A DNA stretch of 64,000 bases from Bacillota bacterium LX-D (GTDB taxonomy: Bacteria > Bacillota > DUOV01 > Zhaonellaceae). The notes beneath the pieces were generated by a model. That model was given only the letters and a program-made list of their open reading frames with translations, did not search any database and was not told the origin of the DNA. A program made the position numbers and the translations under genes. The stretch is from contig JAVLUO010000009.1 in NCBI GenBank assembly GCA_031628995.1, forward strand, positions 1 to 64,000, written 5' to 3'. Shown one piece after another: positions 20,113 through 30,136 of the stretch (the first letter of the stretch is position 1; the number at the start of each line of letters is the position of its first letter).

Positions 20113-20265
20113 TTAGTTCTCGCAAATCATGGGAATATCTTTTTCATCCCATTTTACCTTCTTGATTTGTCCTTCTGGCGTAATAATTTCTACTTCAACT
20201 ACGGTATTAAAGAAAAAGACTGTGCCGGCTCAATATTTGGGTCTTGTTTTAAGTATTACTGTCAT
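20113..20265 (-). pseudogene. short frame after clpB with an in-frame TGA, unknown
   Basis: Thirteen bases after clpB, an ATG with GGAGTGGAGCT upstream opens MTVILKTRPKY. A TGA (20230-20232) interrupts, and the same frame continues for 38 codons (AGTVFFFNTVVEVEIITPEG, then QIKKVKWDEKDIPMICEN) to a TAA. The second half is protein-like and in phase, so a Trp codon probably mutated to TGA. No SECIS-like hairpin follows the TGA. The family is not recognised. Confidence 0.45.
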
Positions 20266-20277
20266 AGCTCCACTCCA

Positions 20278-22884
20278 TCATTTTTTAAGTATTTTTAAAT
20301 TACTGTCTTGATAATCGATAATTAAGCTGTCACCATCTCCAATATCGCCTTTAATTAACGCCCGGCCCAGCATAGTTTCCAACTGCTTTTGCAAAAATCT
20401 TTTTAAAGGCCTAGCTCCATAGGTAGGATCATAACCTCCCTGGGCAATAAATTCTTTGGCGCCATCTGTTAATTGCAAACTGATTTTTCGATCCTGAAGT
20501 CTTTTTTGCAAATCAGCAATTAGTAAATCGATTATTTTAGATATTTCTGCGGCTGTTAAAGGCTTAAAAATAATTATATCGTCTATTCTATTTAGGAACT
20601 CAGGGCGAAAAGACATACGCAGTTCTGATAATACCTTTTCAGTAATTTGTGCTGTAATTTTTCCATTTTCCTGAATACCTTCTAAGAGTTGGCTAGCGCC
20701 TAGATTAGAAGTCATAATGATAATCGTATTTTTAAAATCAACTGTTCTTCCTTGAGAATCCGTAATCCTCCCATCATCTAAGATCTGCAATAAAATATTT
20801 AACACATCCCGGTGGGCTTTTTCAATTTCATCTAATAATACTACTGAGTAAGGCTTCCGGCGCACGGCTTCTGTCAGCTGCCCTCCTTCTTCATGTCCAA
20901 TATAACCGGGAGGGGCTCCAATCATTCTAGAAACAGAGTGTTTTTCCATATACTCGCTCATATCAATCCGAATCATATTTTCCGGTGAATCAAAAAGGGT
21001 GCTGGCCAGGGTTTTGGCTAGCTCTGTTTTACCCACTCCTGTAGGCCCAAGGAAGATAAAAGAACCAATGGGACGATGAGGATCTTTAATACCGGCTCTG
21101 GCCCGAATAATAGAATCGGTTACCAATTGGACTGCCTCATCCTGCCCAATAACCTGCTGATGTAAAATAGCATCTAGACGCAGCAATTTATCTTTCTCTC
21201 CCTCAACTAATTTGGCTAGGGGAATGCCTGTCCAGCGGGAAATAATGCGGGCAATTTCTTCTTCCGTTACTTCCTCCCGCAAAAGTCCTGTTTGGCCTTT
21301 GCTTTGGGCTAACTTTTGCTCTACCTCTTTTAATTTGCGCTCAGCAGCCGGCAGCTTACCATACTTTAACTCTGCCGCTTTATTTAAATCATATTCCCGT
21401 TCCGCTTTGTCAATAGATTGATGCAGCTGTTCTATTTCCTCTCGTATTTTCTGCACATTCTGCAATGCTTGTTTTTCATTTTCCCATTGTGCCTTCATGC
21501 TGGAAAGTTTTTCTCGCAATTCTGTCAGTTCTTTTTGGAGATTTGCCAAATGTTCCTGGCTGCTCCAATCTTTTTCCTTTTTCAGGGCAGCTTCTTCAAT
21601 TTCTAGCTGCATTACCCGGCGAGCCACTTCATCTAGTTCCGCAGGCATGGAATCAATTTCCGTTCTAATTAGAGCGCAGGCTTCATCTACTAAATCGATG
21701 GCTTTATCAGGCAAAAAGCGGTCGGAAATATAGCGGTTAGATAATACAGCTGCATTTACCAGAGCATTGTCATGTATTTTAACTCCGTGGAATATTTCAA
21801 AGCGCTCTTTTAGTCCACGGAGAATAGAAATGGTATCTTCCACTGTAGGTTCTTCCACTAATACCGGCTGGAATCTTCGCTCTAAAGCCGAATCTTTCTC
21901 AATATACTTTCTATATTCGTCTAAAGTGGTGGCTCCAATACAATGAAGCTCTCCTCGTGCTAACATAGGCTTCAGCATATTCCCTGCATCTATTGCCCCT
22001 TCCGACTTTCCGGCACCTACGATTGTATGCAGTTCATCGATAAAAAGCAGTATTTGGCCTTGACTACTTTTAACTTCTTGCAGTACAGCCTTTAACCGCT
22101 CTTCAAATTCCCCACGAAATTTAGCTCCCGCCAATAAAGCACCCATATCCAAGGAAAAAATTATTTTGTCTCTGAGGCCTTCAGGCACGTCGCCACGAAC
22201 AATTCGGTGGGCTAAACCTTCTACAATGGCAGTTTTCCCTACTCCGGGTTCTCCGATTAGAACAGGGTTGTTTTTAGTTTTCCGGGATAAAATGCGAATA
22301 GCATGCCTGATTTCACTATCCCTGCCAATGACAGGATCCAGTTTATTGCTCTTAGCTGCTTTAACTAAATCATGTCCGTATTTACTTAAAGCTTCATAGG
22401 TTGATTCGGGATTTTGGCTAACTACTCTCTGACTGCCTCTAATTTCCGTTAAAGCTTTCAGTACGGCCTCCCTGGTTAAACCGAAACGAGCAAATACATC
22501 CCCTAATTTTGATTGGCGTCCTTCCCCTAACATAGCTAAGACAAGATGCTCAACAGAAATATATTCATCCTTCATCTGCTGAGCTTCCTGTTCTGCTTTA
22601 ACTAAAACCGTATTCAGACTGCCGCTGACATATATTTTCCCCGCTTCTCTACCCGGGCCGGAAACTTTAGGTTTACCATCAGCAATTTTTTCTACTTCCT
22701 TATGAAAAGCTTGGACGGGAATATTCATTTTAACTAAAATTCTCGAGAAAAGGCCATCGGTTTGCTCTAATAAGGCTAGTGTTAAGTGTTCCAGATCTAC
22801 TTCCGGATTACCTAAGTTTAGTGCTTTGCTTTCAGCTAACTGCAGCGCTTCTAAAGATTTTTGAGTGAACCGGTTTAGATCCAT
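20278..22884 (-). CDS. clpB: ATP-dependent disaggregase ClpB
   Basis: An 868-residue AAA+ chaperone that threads aggregated proteins through a hexameric ring with DnaK. It has the N-terminal Clp repeat domain (1-145) and NBD1 with GEPGVGKT (about 210). A long M-domain coiled coil (about 405-525, ending [15 protein letters not shown]) separates this from NBD2 with GPTGVGKT (about 607) and the C-terminal [10 protein letters not shown] segment. The coiled coil distinguishes it from ClpC/ClpA. AAAGGAGG precedes the ATG. A CtsR-type operator lies at its promoter. Confidence 0.97.
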   Translation of the reverse strand: MDLNRFTQKSLEALQLAESKALNLGNPEVDLEHLTLALLEQTDGLFSRILVKMNIPVQAFHKEVEKIADGKPKVSGPGREAGKIYVSGSLNTVLVKAEQEAQQMKDEYISVEHLVLAMLGEGRQSKLGDVFARFGLTREAVLKALTEIRGSQRVVSQNPESTYEALSKYGHDLVKAAKSNKLDPVIGRDSEIRHAIRILSRKTKNNPVLIGEPGVGKTAIVEGLAHRIVRGDVPEGLRDKIIFSLDMGALLAGAKFRGEFEERLKAVLQEVKSSQGQILLFIDELHTIVGAGKSEGAIDAGNMLKPMLARGELHCIGATTLDEYRKYIEKDSALERRFQPVLVEEPTVEDTISILRGLKERFEIFHGVKIHDNALVNAAVLSNRYISDRFLPDKAIDLVDEACALIRTEIDSMPAELDEVARRVMQLEIEEAALKKEKDWSSQEHLANLQKELTELREKLSSMKAQWENEKQALQNVQKIREEIEQLHQSIDKAEREYDLNKAAELKYGKLPAAERKLKEVEQKLAQSKGQTGLLREEVTEEEIARIISRWTGIPLAKLVEGEKDKLLRLDAILHQQVIGQDEAVQLVTDSIIRARAGIKDPHRPIGSFIFLGPTGVGKTELAKTLASTLFDSPENMIRIDMSEYMEKHSVSRMIGAPPGYIGHEEGGQLTEAVRRKPYSVVLLDEIEKAHRDVLNILLQILDDGRITDSQGRTVDFKNTIIIMTSNLGASQLLEGIQENGKITAQITEKVLSELRMSFRPEFLNRIDDIIIFKPLTAAEISKIIDLLIADLQKRLQDRKISLQLTDGAKEFIAQGGYDPTYGARPLKRFLQKQLETMLGRALIKGDIGDGDSLIIDYQDSNLKILKK

Positions 22885-22903
22885 ATTTTTTTTCCTCCTT
22901 TAT

Positions 22904-22959
22904 GGTCAATCAAGGTCAGATTTTAGTTTTATTATAGGACTTTTACTTGTTTAGCTCAA
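22904..22959 (-). promoter_or_regulatory. clpB promoter with CtsR operator
   Basis: On the minus strand TTGAGC (22959-22954), a 17-base spacer and TATAAT (22936-22931) form the promoter. GGTCAAT-CAA-GGTCAGA at 22904-22920, read on the plus strand, matches the CtsR heptad repeat GGTCAAA-NAN-GGTCAAA with two changes. It overlaps the start of the transcript. Heat-shock control by CtsR is therefore expected. No CIRCE element is seen. Confidence 0.8.
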
Positions 22960-23083
22960 CTAATTATTATAATTTTTATCCATAATTTACCTTGTAATAC
23001 ATGCAAATATTTGTCATATTAGTATTAATAAAGGATAGCATAATAGAAAATGGGGACAGATTTTTCATAAAAGAGGTCCAATA

Positions 23084-24541
23084 ATGAGCTTCAATATTTC
23101 TTTAACAGCTATACTAAATGAATTATTTATTATTAATATTTTCTTAGCTATTTTACTTGTATTTTTTGAACGTCGAAACCCACGCAATACTTTAACTTGG
23201 CTAATGGTACTGCTTTTTATTCCCATTGCCGGTTTTATCCTATATCTTTTCTTAGGGCAAGATTTGCGGAAAAGAAAGTTATTTAATTTAAAAAGTGAAG
23301 ATGAAGCTAAAATTATTCGGGATAATTATCGGCAGCAAGCCCTTTTAGAAACTGACAGCTGTCAATTTAATGATCCCAGGTGTCACCAATATACGGACAT
23401 GATAAGGCTTCATTTATTAAGCAGCAGTTCTATTTTTACCCAGGATAATTATGTTGAAATCTATAATGAAGGTCATGCCAAATTTGCAGCTTTACTGGAA
23501 AGTTTAAACAACGCTAAAAACTTTATTCTAATGGAATACTATATTATTCGCAACGATTCTTTAGGAAAAAAGGTAGTACAAATTCTAACAGCTAAGGCTA
23601 AAGAAGGCGTGGAAGTAAGGCTTCTTTACGACGGCATGGGCTGTATTAGACTGCCTCAAAAATTTTTTCAGCCCTTGCTTGAGGCGGGGGGTCAAACTGC
23701 TGTGTTTTTCCCCCCTTTTATTCCTTATATTAACTTTAGGCTGAATTACCGCAATCATCGTAAAATCTGCGTTATCGATGGAGAAGAGGCCTTCTTAGGA
23801 GGCTTTAATATTGGCAACGAATATTTAGGGCTTTCGAAAAAGTTTGGTTTTTGGAGGGACTTGCATCTTAAAATTAAAGGCAGCGCTGTGAACAGTTTAA
23901 CTTTACGTTTTCTGCTGGACTGGCGGTTTGCCTCTAAAGAAGATGTTTCCTTTGAAAAGTTTTTCGCCCCTAAAAAAAGTTGTCCTCAAGGGGGAAAGGC
24001 TATTCAAATTGTCTCCAGCGGCCCTGACTCTAAATGGCGTTCCATTAAAACTGGTTATTTAAAAATTATTGCTAGCGCTAGAAAACATATTTATATCGAA
24101 ACTCCATATTTTATCCCAGATGAAAGTATCTTTAATGCTTTAGTCATAGCAAGTTTATCTGGAGTAGATGTACGAATTATTATCCCTAATAAACCGGATC
24201 ATCTGTTTGTCTACTGGGCATCTCTTTCTTACTGCGGAGAACTTTTGGAAGCAGGAATCAGATTTTTTACTTATAAGAAAGGTTTTATCCATAGTAAAAT
24301 GATAACTGCCGACGGTTTTGTCAGCAGTGTAGGTACAGCAAACTTAGATATCCGCAGCTTTAAAATTAATTTTGAGGTCAACAGTTTTCTTTATAGTTCT
24401 GAAATTGCCCAACAACTTGAGGAGATTTTTATGCAGGATATGCTTGACTCTACGGAGATAACTTTGGAAAGGTATAGAAAAAGGTCTATGCTTGTCAAAA
24501 CTAAGGAATCAGTTTCTAGGCTTCTTTCACCTTTATTGTAG
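23084..24541 (+). CDS. cls: cardiolipin synthase
   Basis: A 485-residue membrane enzyme that joins two phosphatidylglycerols into cardiolipin. Two N-terminal hydrophobic segments (about 10-60) precede two phospholipase-D HKD motifs: NHRKICVIDGEEAFLGG (about residue 227) and HSKMITADG with GTANLDIRS (about 407). AGAGG lies upstream of the ATG. It is transcribed alone, divergently from clpB, and ends at a strong hairpin. Confidence 0.95.
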   Translation: MSFNISLTAILNELFIINIFLAILLVFFERRNPRNTLTWLMVLLFIPIAGFILYLFLGQDLRKRKLFNLKSEDEAKIIRDNYRQQALLETDSCQFNDPRCHQYTDMIRLHLLSSSSIFTQDNYVEIYNEGHAKFAALLESLNNAKNFILMEYYIIRNDSLGKKVVQILTAKAKEGVEVRLLYDGMGCIRLPQKFFQPLLEAGGQTAVFFPPFIPYINFRLNYRNHRKICVIDGEEAFLGGFNIGNEYLGLSKKFGFWRDLHLKIKGSAVNSLTLRFLLDWRFASKEDVSFEKFFAPKKSCPQGGKAIQIVSSGPDSKWRSIKTGYLKIIASARKHIYIETPYFIPDESIFNALVIASLSGVDVRIIIPNKPDHLFVYWASLSYCGELLEAGIRFFTYKKGFIHSKMITADGFVSSVGTANLDIRSFKINFEVNSFLYSSEIAQQLEEIFMQDMLDSTEITLERYRKRSMLVKTKESVSRLLSPLL

Positions 24542-24565
24542 TAAACAACTGTTAGCCTTTTCAAC

Positions 24566-24599
24566 AACAAAGCCTCTGAATTTTTTCAGAGGCTTTGTT
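24566..24599. terminator. bidirectional terminator between cls and cheW
   Basis: AACAAAGCCTCTGA pairs perfectly with TCAGAGGCTTTGTT around a 6-base loop. It serves the convergent cls and cheW genes. Confidence 0.8.
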
Positions 24600-24609
24600 T
24601 GTTAAATAG

Positions 24610-25056
24610 TTAAACAGCTTCTAATTCAGTTTTTTCAGCGGCATTAAATACTTCTTGCAAATTGAGCATAGTAATAATTCTATCTCCAACCTTGGCAATA
24701 CCGCTGATAAATTTAGTATCAATGCTAACTAAAGTTTTTGGCACATCATCGATATTTTCTTCCCCAATGCGTAAAACTTCTTCTACGGAGTCAACAATCA
24801 AACCTACGTTAATGTTACCTAACTCAATGATAATAATTCTAGTCTGGTCTTCTATTTCCGAACTGCCTAAGTTAAAACGTTTTTTTAAGTCTATAACTGG
24901 AAATATTTTGTCTCTTAAATTGATTACGCCCTCAACATAAACTGGGGTATTAGGTATACGATTAATTTTTTGGTAGCGGACAATTTCCTTGACTTCAGTA
25001 ATAGACGCTGCATACTCCTCTCTGGATAGCTTAAATACTATCACCTGGTGTTCCAT
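24610..25056 (-). CDS. cheW: CheW-like chemotaxis coupling protein
   Basis: A 148-residue single CheW domain: EYAASITEVKEIVRYQKINR, NTPVYVEGVINLRDKIFPVI, then DLKKRF and the VDSVEEVLRI segment. CheW links chemoreceptors to the CheA kinase. No CheA or CheY gene is nearby, but two chemoreceptor genes lie at 32.9 and 35 kb. It is on the same strand as, and downstream of, the tnaA-permease-ridA genes, with a gap of about 100 bases, so shared transcription is possible. AAAGGGGG precedes the ATG. Confidence 0.88.
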   Translation of the reverse strand: MEHQVIVFKLSREEYAASITEVKEIVRYQKINRIPNTPVYVEGVINLRDKIFPVIDLKKRFNLGSSEIEDQTRIIIIELGNINVGLIVDSVEEVLRIGEENIDDVPKTLVSIDTKFISGIAKVGDRIITMLNLQEVFNAAEKTELEAV

Positions 25057-25160
25057 TGCTATTCCCCCTTTATCCTCTCCACTAGATTTCTCCTCTTCGC
25101 CAGAATCCTGGAAAGTCCTGCAAATTTTAATAAATTTTTTAGATGTTAAAATTTTTCTTT

Positions 25161-25535
25161 TTAAAGTAACGCAATAGCTTCAACTTCAACCTTCACATCT
25201 TTAGGCAGCCTTGCCACTTGTACACAGCTGCGAGCCGGAAAAGGTTTTGCAAAATATTGTTCATAGACCTGATTAATAAGAGGAAAATCATTCATATCGC
25301 TAATAAATACTGTTGTTTTAACAACTTGAGCAAGACTTGAACCTGCTTCCTCTAAAATAGCTTTTAAGTTTTCCATACTTTGCTTAGTTTGTTCTTTGAC
25401 ATCTTCACTTACTAATTTGCCATCTGCAGTCAAAGGAATTTGACCACTGGTCATTACTAAATTACCAAAGCTAATAGCCTGAGAATAGGGGCCAATAGCT
25501 GCTGGGGCATTAGCTGTATTTACTTCTTTTTTCAT
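25161..25535 (-). CDS. ridA: 2-iminobutanoate/2-iminopropanoate deaminase RidA
   Basis: A 124-residue YjgF/YER057c/UK114 protein with the family signature [22 protein letters not shown], whose Arg binds the imine substrate, plus GPYSQAI near the N-terminus. RidA hydrolyses the enamine/imine products of PLP lyases, such as 2-aminoacrylate, to 2-oxoacids and ammonia. Its place 25 bases after the permease, in a row with a tryptophanase that releases aminoacrylate, fits this role directly. GAGGTGAAAGG precedes the ATG. Confidence 0.93.
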   Translation of the reverse strand: MKKEVNTANAPAAIGPYSQAISFGNLVMTSGQIPLTADGKLVSEDVKEQTKQSMENLKAILEEAGSSLAQVVKTTVFISDMNDFPLINQVYEQYFAKPFPARSCVQVARLPKDVKVEVEAIALL

Positions 25536-25559
25536 TTTCCTTTCACCTCTGCTCTTGGG

Positions 25560-26936
25560 TTAGTCGCCAACTGGTGTTTTGGCCTTATAATTTAGTTGAA
25601 TTCTGTACCCTATGTACAAGATTAAGAACCAAATAGGTGCTACATATAAAGCATAAACCATATCTGGCATAAATGCCATAATTACTACAACCATGGCTAA
25701 AAAAGCCAATGAAATATAATTAGATATGGGGAAAAGAGGCATTTTAAAATGCAGCTTCTCTATTTCCTCCGGACTTCGATTTTGGCGGAATTTAATTTGC
25801 GTAAGTAAAATCATAGTCCAGTTCAAAATTCCGGCAATAGTTGCTACTGAAATAAGGTAAAGGAAAACCTTACCTGGAAATAAGTAGTTTAAAATAACGG
25901 AAATTAGGATTAGTCCTGCCGAAAATAAAATTCCAATAGAAGGTGCCCCGTTTTTACTTACACGGCCTAATGCCTCCGGTGCATTACCTTGCTGTGCTAA
26001 ATTATAAAGCATTCTGCCGTTACTGTACAAACCACTATTAAAAGCTGATAAAGCAGCCGTAATTACAACGGCATTAATAATAGAAGCAGCAGCTGGAATA
26101 CCGATTTTAGAGAAAATCTCCACAAAGGGACTTCCTTGAGTACCAATTTGATTCCAGGGATAGATAATCATCATTACAGTTAAAGCTCCAACATAGAATA
26201 ACAAAATTCGATAGACAACCTTATTAATGGCGCTAGGAATTGATTTTTGGGGATTTTCTGCTTCACCGGCGGTAATTCCGATTAACTCGACTCCCCCAAA
26301 GGAGAACATAACTACCACTAGGGAAAAAAGCAATCCTAAAATTCCATTCGGCAAAAAGCCTCCATGAGCCCAAAGGTTAGCAAAACCAAGGGGCTGTCCG
26401 TTATTGCCAATACCTAAGAAAATTAAAAGCAGGCCTGCAATAATCATGGCTATAATTGTAACAACCTTAATTATCGCAAACCAAAATTCAAATTCCCCAT
26501 AGGCCTTAACATTTGCTAAGTTAACTGCAGTTAAAAGCACTAAAGCAACTAAAGCTGAAATCCAACCCGGTACACCTGGGTACCAAAAATTTATATAGGC
26601 ACCAATGGCCGTTATTTCAGCCATACAAACCACTATATAGTTAAACCAGTAGTTCCAGCCTGAAAAAAATCCCGCAAAATTACCTACGTTTTGGTAAGCG
26701 TAAAAACTAAAGGAACCGGCAACGGGATAATCAACCGACATTTCCCCTAAGGCCCGCATAATTAGGAAAATAATTATACCACCAATTATGTAAGAAATAG
26801 TAATTGCCGGTCCCACCAATTGAATAGTAGTGGCTGAGCCATAAAACAAGCCTGTACCAATGGCTCCACCTAAAGCTATCATTTGAATATGTCTTTCCTT
26901 TAACCCTCTTTGTAATTCTTGGTTTCCTGTGGCCAT
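25560..26936 (-). CDS. amino acid permease, APC superfamily
   Basis: A 458-residue transporter with about 12 membrane segments. It starts with the amino-acid-transporter signature LKERHIQMIALGGAIGTGLF and contains SFGGVELIGITAGEAENP, both typical of the GabP/ProY/AroP group. It sits between tryptophanase (36 bases upstream) and ridA on one strand. It therefore probably imports the tryptophanase substrate, an aromatic amino acid or serine/cysteine. Specificity is inferred from context only. Confidence 0.88.
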   Translation of the reverse strand: MATGNQELQRGLKERHIQMIALGGAIGTGLFYGSATTIQLVGPAITISYIIGGIIIFLIMRALGEMSVDYPVAGSFSFYAYQNVGNFAGFFSGWNYWFNYIVVCMAEITAIGAYINFWYPGVPGWISALVALVLLTAVNLANVKAYGEFEFWFAIIKVVTIIAMIIAGLLLIFLGIGNNGQPLGFANLWAHGGFLPNGILGLLFSLVVVMFSFGGVELIGITAGEAENPQKSIPSAINKVVYRILLFYVGALTVMMIIYPWNQIGTQGSPFVEIFSKIGIPAAASIINAVVITAALSAFNSGLYSNGRMLYNLAQQGNAPEALGRVSKNGAPSIGILFSAGLILISVILNYLFPGKVFLYLISVATIAGILNWTMILLTQIKFRQNRSPEEIEKLHFKMPLFPISNYISLAFLAMVVVIMAFMPDMVYALYVAPIWFLILYIGYRIQLNYKAKTPVGD

Positions 26937-26972
26937 ATACCTTACTCCTCTCTATAATTGTCCTTTATTCTT

Positions 26973-28361
26973 CTAAGGCACTAGAGGTTTTAAACGAGCA
27001 GTGAAATGGCGCAATATTTTAGGTTCGTATTCAAAATCATAACCGGTTAATTTATCTGCCAGCTCTTTGACCTCAATTAAGCCTTCCGCTACAACATCCA
27101 TATGGTTGTTGGTATAGGTACGGCGAGGTATAGTCAACCTTACCAATTCTAAAGGTGATTCTAAATTCTCCCCTGTGTCAGGATCTCTACCTAGGAGAAA
27201 AGAGCCAATTTCCACACTGCGTACTCCAGCTTGCAGGTATAAGGCATTGCAAATTGCCTGAGCTGGGAATTGGTGAAAAGGAATATGAGGTACGATTTTT
27301 TTGGCATCTACAAATACAGCATGTCCTCCGGTTGGATATTGAATGGGGATACCAGCATCTAGAAGACGTTTACCTAGGTATTCTACCTGACTAATTCGGT
27401 AAGTTAGATAGTTATAATCTATACCTTCGTAGAGTCCCCTTGCCAAAGCTTCCATATCACGGCCGGCTAAACCGCCGTAAGTAACGAAACCTTCTAAAGG
27501 AACTAGTCTAGAAGCGGCTTCTGTATATAGCTCTTCGTCTTCCTTAATTCCAATTAAGCCCCCGATGTTAACAATAGCATCTTTTTTAGCGCTCATAGTA
27601 AATCCTTCGGCATAGCTAAACATTTCTTTTACAATATCTTTAATTGATTTATCACTATATCCAGGTTCTCTTGTTTTAATAAAGTAAGCGTTTTCCGCAA
27701 AACGGGCAGCGTCAATAAAAATTCTAATTTTATACTTCTTACCTAGGGCACTTACTGCTTTAATATTTTCCATAGAAACAGGTTGTCCCCCAGCGCTGTT
27801 GCATGTAATTGTAATTAAAATTGCTGCAATTTTTTCTGCTCCACGTTCTTTGATAAAGGACTCTAGTTTTTCCAAATCAAAGTTTCCTTTAAAGGGATGG
27901 TATTGAGAAGTATTAAAAGCCTCTTCAATAATATTATTAACAGCACGACCGCCAGCTAATTCTACGTGGGCTTTAGTTGTATCAAAGTGCATATTGCTGA
28001 TAATTATTTGTCCTGGCTCCTTAATTAAAAGGGGAAAGAGGACTTTTTCAGCACCACGTCCTTGGTGAGTAGGAAGAGCATATTTATAGCCAAAAATATC
28101 TTCTACAGCTTCCATTAAGTGATAGTAGTTTTTACTACCGGAATAGGACTCATCACCAAGCATTAAGCCTGCCCACTGGTTGTCACTCATGGCTCCTGTT
28201 CCACTGTCTGTTAATAAGTCAATAAAACATTCTTCGCCTTTTAGGGCGAACAAGTTGTATCCTGCCTTTTTGAGAGCCTTTTCTCTTTCCTCCCTAGAAA
28301 TCAAACTTATGGGCTCTACCATTTTAATTCTAAATGGTTCTGCCTTGCTAAAATCTACCAC
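26973..28361 (-). CDS. tnaA: tryptophanase (tryptophan indole-lyase)
   Basis: A 462-residue PLP beta-lyase. It has [35 protein letters not shown] and the PLP lysine in [18 protein letters not shown] and the C-terminal [13 protein letters not shown] favour tryptophanase over tyrosine phenol-lyase, which has an Arg-containing motif at the first of these. The reaction is tryptophan to indole plus 2-aminoacrylate, giving pyruvate and ammonia. GTG start with AAGGAGGAAATT upstream. No TnaC-type leader peptide was found. Serine and cysteine are also possible substrates. Confidence 0.9.
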   Translation of the reverse strand: MVDFSKAEPFRIKMVEPISLISREEREKALKKAGYNLFALKGEECFIDLLTDSGTGAMSDNQWAGLMLGDESYSGSKNYYHLMEAVEDIFGYKYALPTHQGRGAEKVLFPLLIKEPGQIIISNMHFDTTKAHVELAGGRAVNNIIEEAFNTSQYHPFKGNFDLEKLESFIKERGAEKIAAILITITCNSAGGQPVSMENIKAVSALGKKYKIRIFIDAARFAENAYFIKTREPGYSDKSIKDIVKEMFSYAEGFTMSAKKDAIVNIGGLIGIKEDEELYTEAASRLVPLEGFVTYGGLAGRDMEALARGLYEGIDYNYLTYRISQVEYLGKRLLDAGIPIQYPTGGHAVFVDAKKIVPHIPFHQFPAQAICNALYLQAGVRSVEIGSFLLGRDPDTGENLESPLELVRLTIPRRTYTNNHMDVVAEGLIEVKELADKLTGYDFEYEPKILRHFTARLKPLVP

Positions 28362-28561
28362 GCAATTTCCTCCTTAAACCCAGATTTGCTCTAAAGTTAT
28401 AAATTTTTACTTTTTCTCCTAAACATATTGTTTTCAGTTAAAATTTTTCTATGCGTTTTGTTGGTTCTAAGCTAATAATTTATTGGGATAGTAATAATTT
28501 TTTCTCTGAGAGAAAATCTATTTTAAGTAGGGAAAAATTCTCTATAAGGGGGAATGACTTA

Positions 28562-28871
28562 ATGGAAATAAAGCCTGCAGAAATATTAAATGAAGCTGAA
28601 AAAGGGCAATGAAAAAAGCCTATGAGGAATTAATTGAGGAACATCAAAACACATTTTCCAAGCTGATGGCTAAAATGAAGGAAGCTAATATTAAAAAAAG
28701 TAAAGAGTTAATTATGAATCAGATTAAATGTAAGAATGACGGTGTGCCTGCGGATAAAATAGAGGATAAGATTTTTGAAATTAACAATAAAAGGAATATG
28801 CAGCTAACCATTTAAAATTGATGCAATTAAAAAAAGAATATAATGATGCCAATTTAGAAGAAATCGAGTAA
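28562..28871 (+). pseudogene. small charged helical protein, twice frameshifted
   Basis: From ATG 28562 (AAGGGGG upstream) the frame gives MEIKPAEILNEAEKGQ and stops. A shifted frame from 28609 continues KKAYEELIEEHQNTFSKLMA and onward to 28815. A third frame continues YAANHLKLMQLKKEYNDANL to a TAA at 28871. Joined, this is about 100 residues of coiled, Lys/Glu-rich protein. The family is unknown. Two frameshifts suggest decay, though the middle frame alone could yield 68 residues. Confidence 0.5.
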
Positions 28872-28914
28872 GGTAAAGCCGAAGTAATTAACTTCGGCTT
28901 TACCTTACTCGATT
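28862..28914. terminator. 24-bp perfect inverted repeat terminator
   Basis: AATCGAGTAAGGTAAAGCCG and the next four bases (28862-28885) pair perfectly with 28891-28914 around AATTA. It serves the convergent frameshifted gene and the CobW-type GTPase. The AATCGAGTAAGG half recurs at 39638-39649 before the SDR terminator. Confidence 0.7.
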
Positions 28915-28919
28915 CAAAT

Positions 28920-29948
28920 TTAGCCTTGAAAAACTTTGGTTAAATCTTCTTTTTTTAGGTTTTGCCCTATAATACATACCCTGCCTGTATAATCGGGAGT
29001 AATGTCTTTAAATGATATTTCCCCTGGCACATAATCAAACTGAACCCAACTATTGTCATTACCGCTCTTGTCTTTAATAGGAAGGATTCCCTTTCCCCTG
29101 AGCACCATTCCGTAGATACGCTTATCTAAGTTATGTAAAATATCCTCTAGTTCTACTTTGCTAAAAACTTTGGGGGTTTCCATGCCCCAGACGGAGAATA
29201 CTTCATCTGCCTTATGGTTGTGGTCATGCTCATGGTGGTGGTGATGGTGGTTATGGTCATGATGGCCATGACATCCACAGGAAGAATTTTCGTCGTGATG
29301 ATGTTCATGACTATGTTCATGGTAGAGCTCTTTTTCTAATGAAGTTTCTACTTCTTCAGCCACAGCCAGGATTTTTTCCGCACTTAAATTTTCCCAGGGG
29401 GTAGTAATAATACTAGCCTGAGAATTTAACAATTGAATTTTAGCAGTTACTTCTTCTATTAACTCCTGTTGAGCCAAACCTGTACGGCTTAAAATAATGG
29501 TTTTCGCATTTTTAATCTGATCTTCATAAAATTCACCGAAGCTTTCTATATAGGTATTATACTTTAAAACATCTACAACAGCAGCTAAGATATTTATTTC
29601 AAGTAAATCCTGCATTGCTGGCTGTTCGCATACTTTAATCATATCGAAGAGCTTTGCTACTCCCGATGGCTCCATAATAATCCTCTCGGGTTTATATTCC
29701 GAAACCAACTCAAAAATAGCTTGTTCCAAATTACCAATTAATGTACAGCAGATACAGCCTGAAGTAAGTTCTGTAACTTGTATATTTGAACCTTTTAAGA
29801 TTGTGCCATCGATTCCAATTTCTCCAAATTCGTTTTCAATTAGGGCTACTTTTTCCTGAAACAACTTTTCTTCCAGGAGTTTTTTGATGAGGGTTGTTTT
29901 TCCTGCTCCAAGAAAACCGGAATAAATATCTATTTTAGTTTTTCCCAT
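28920..29948 (-). CDS. CobW/ZNG1-type GTP-binding metal chaperone with His-rich linker
   Basis: A 342-residue G3E GTPase. It has Walker A GFLGAGKT at the start, ENEFGEIGIDG, the metal-binding GCICC motif (about residue 65) and SRTGL as the guanine-specificity loop. A linker (about 212-248) is very rich in His with a CGC, then a short CobW C-terminal domain. Such proteins pass Zn2+ or Co2+ to client enzymes. The His tract suggests metal storage or sensing. It is transcribed alone from a consensus promoter. The exact metal and client are unknown. Confidence 0.85.
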   Translation of the reverse strand: MGKTKIDIYSGFLGAGKTTLIKKLLEEKLFQEKVALIENEFGEIGIDGTILKGSNIQVTELTSGCICCTLIGNLEQAIFELVSEYKPERIIMEPSGVAKLFDMIKVCEQPAMQDLLEINILAAVVDVLKYNTYIESFGEFYEDQIKNAKTIILSRTGLAQQELIEEVTAKIQLLNSQASIITTPWENLSAEKILAVAEEVETSLEKELYHEHSHEHHHDENSSCGCHGHHDHNHHHHHHEHDHNHKADEVFSVWGMETPKVFSKVELEDILHNLDKRIYGMVLRGKGILPIKDKSGNDNSWVQFDYVPGEISFKDITPDYTGRVCIIGQNLKKEDLTKVFQG

Positions 29949-29978
29949 AGGTCCCTCTCCTCAATTCGTCTTTATTTA

Positions 29979-30008
29979 ATTATAGTAATATTAAATCATT
30001 ATTGTCAA
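29979..30008 (-). promoter_or_regulatory. promoter of the CobW-type GTPase gene
   Basis: TTGACA (30008-30003), an 18-base spacer and TATAAT (29984-29979) on the minus strand, about 30 bases before the ATG. The surrounding AT-rich bases show no clear Zur or Fur palindrome. Confidence 0.7.
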
Positions 30009-30023
30009 CAATATCCCGTAAAT

Positions 30024-30054
30024 AAAGAAACTATAGCATCCCTATAGTTTCTTT
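30024..30054 (-). terminator. terminator of the potassium uptake genes
   Basis: AAAGAAACTATAG pairs perfectly with CTATAGTTTCTTT around CATCC (13-bp arms). It lies downstream of the ktrB-ktrA-like pair on the minus strand and before the GTPase promoter. Confidence 0.6.
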
Positions 30055-30136
30055 GCCTAAAAAAAGTACTTTTACTCAGTAATTTATTTGATATAATTGT
30101 AATTAAAAATCTAGGAATTATTCTAGGGGTGTTGGC

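Noticed and set aside
20230-20232. Selenocysteine or TGA-as-Trp recoding
   Set aside because: No hairpin of bacterial SECIS type follows the TGA. Intact genes in the window end at TGA and use TGG for Trp, and the other internal TGAs (YnfA-like, second Rep copy) are in truncated genes.
20086-20277. Fluoride riboswitch before crcB
   Set aside because: The leader contains the short TGA-interrupted frame, and the conserved bases and pseudoknot of the fluoride aptamer are not seen.
28362-28560. TnaC-like leader peptide controlling tryptophanase
   Set aside because: A nine-codon ATG frame exists (MFRRKSKNL) but has no Trp codon and no ribosome site of note.
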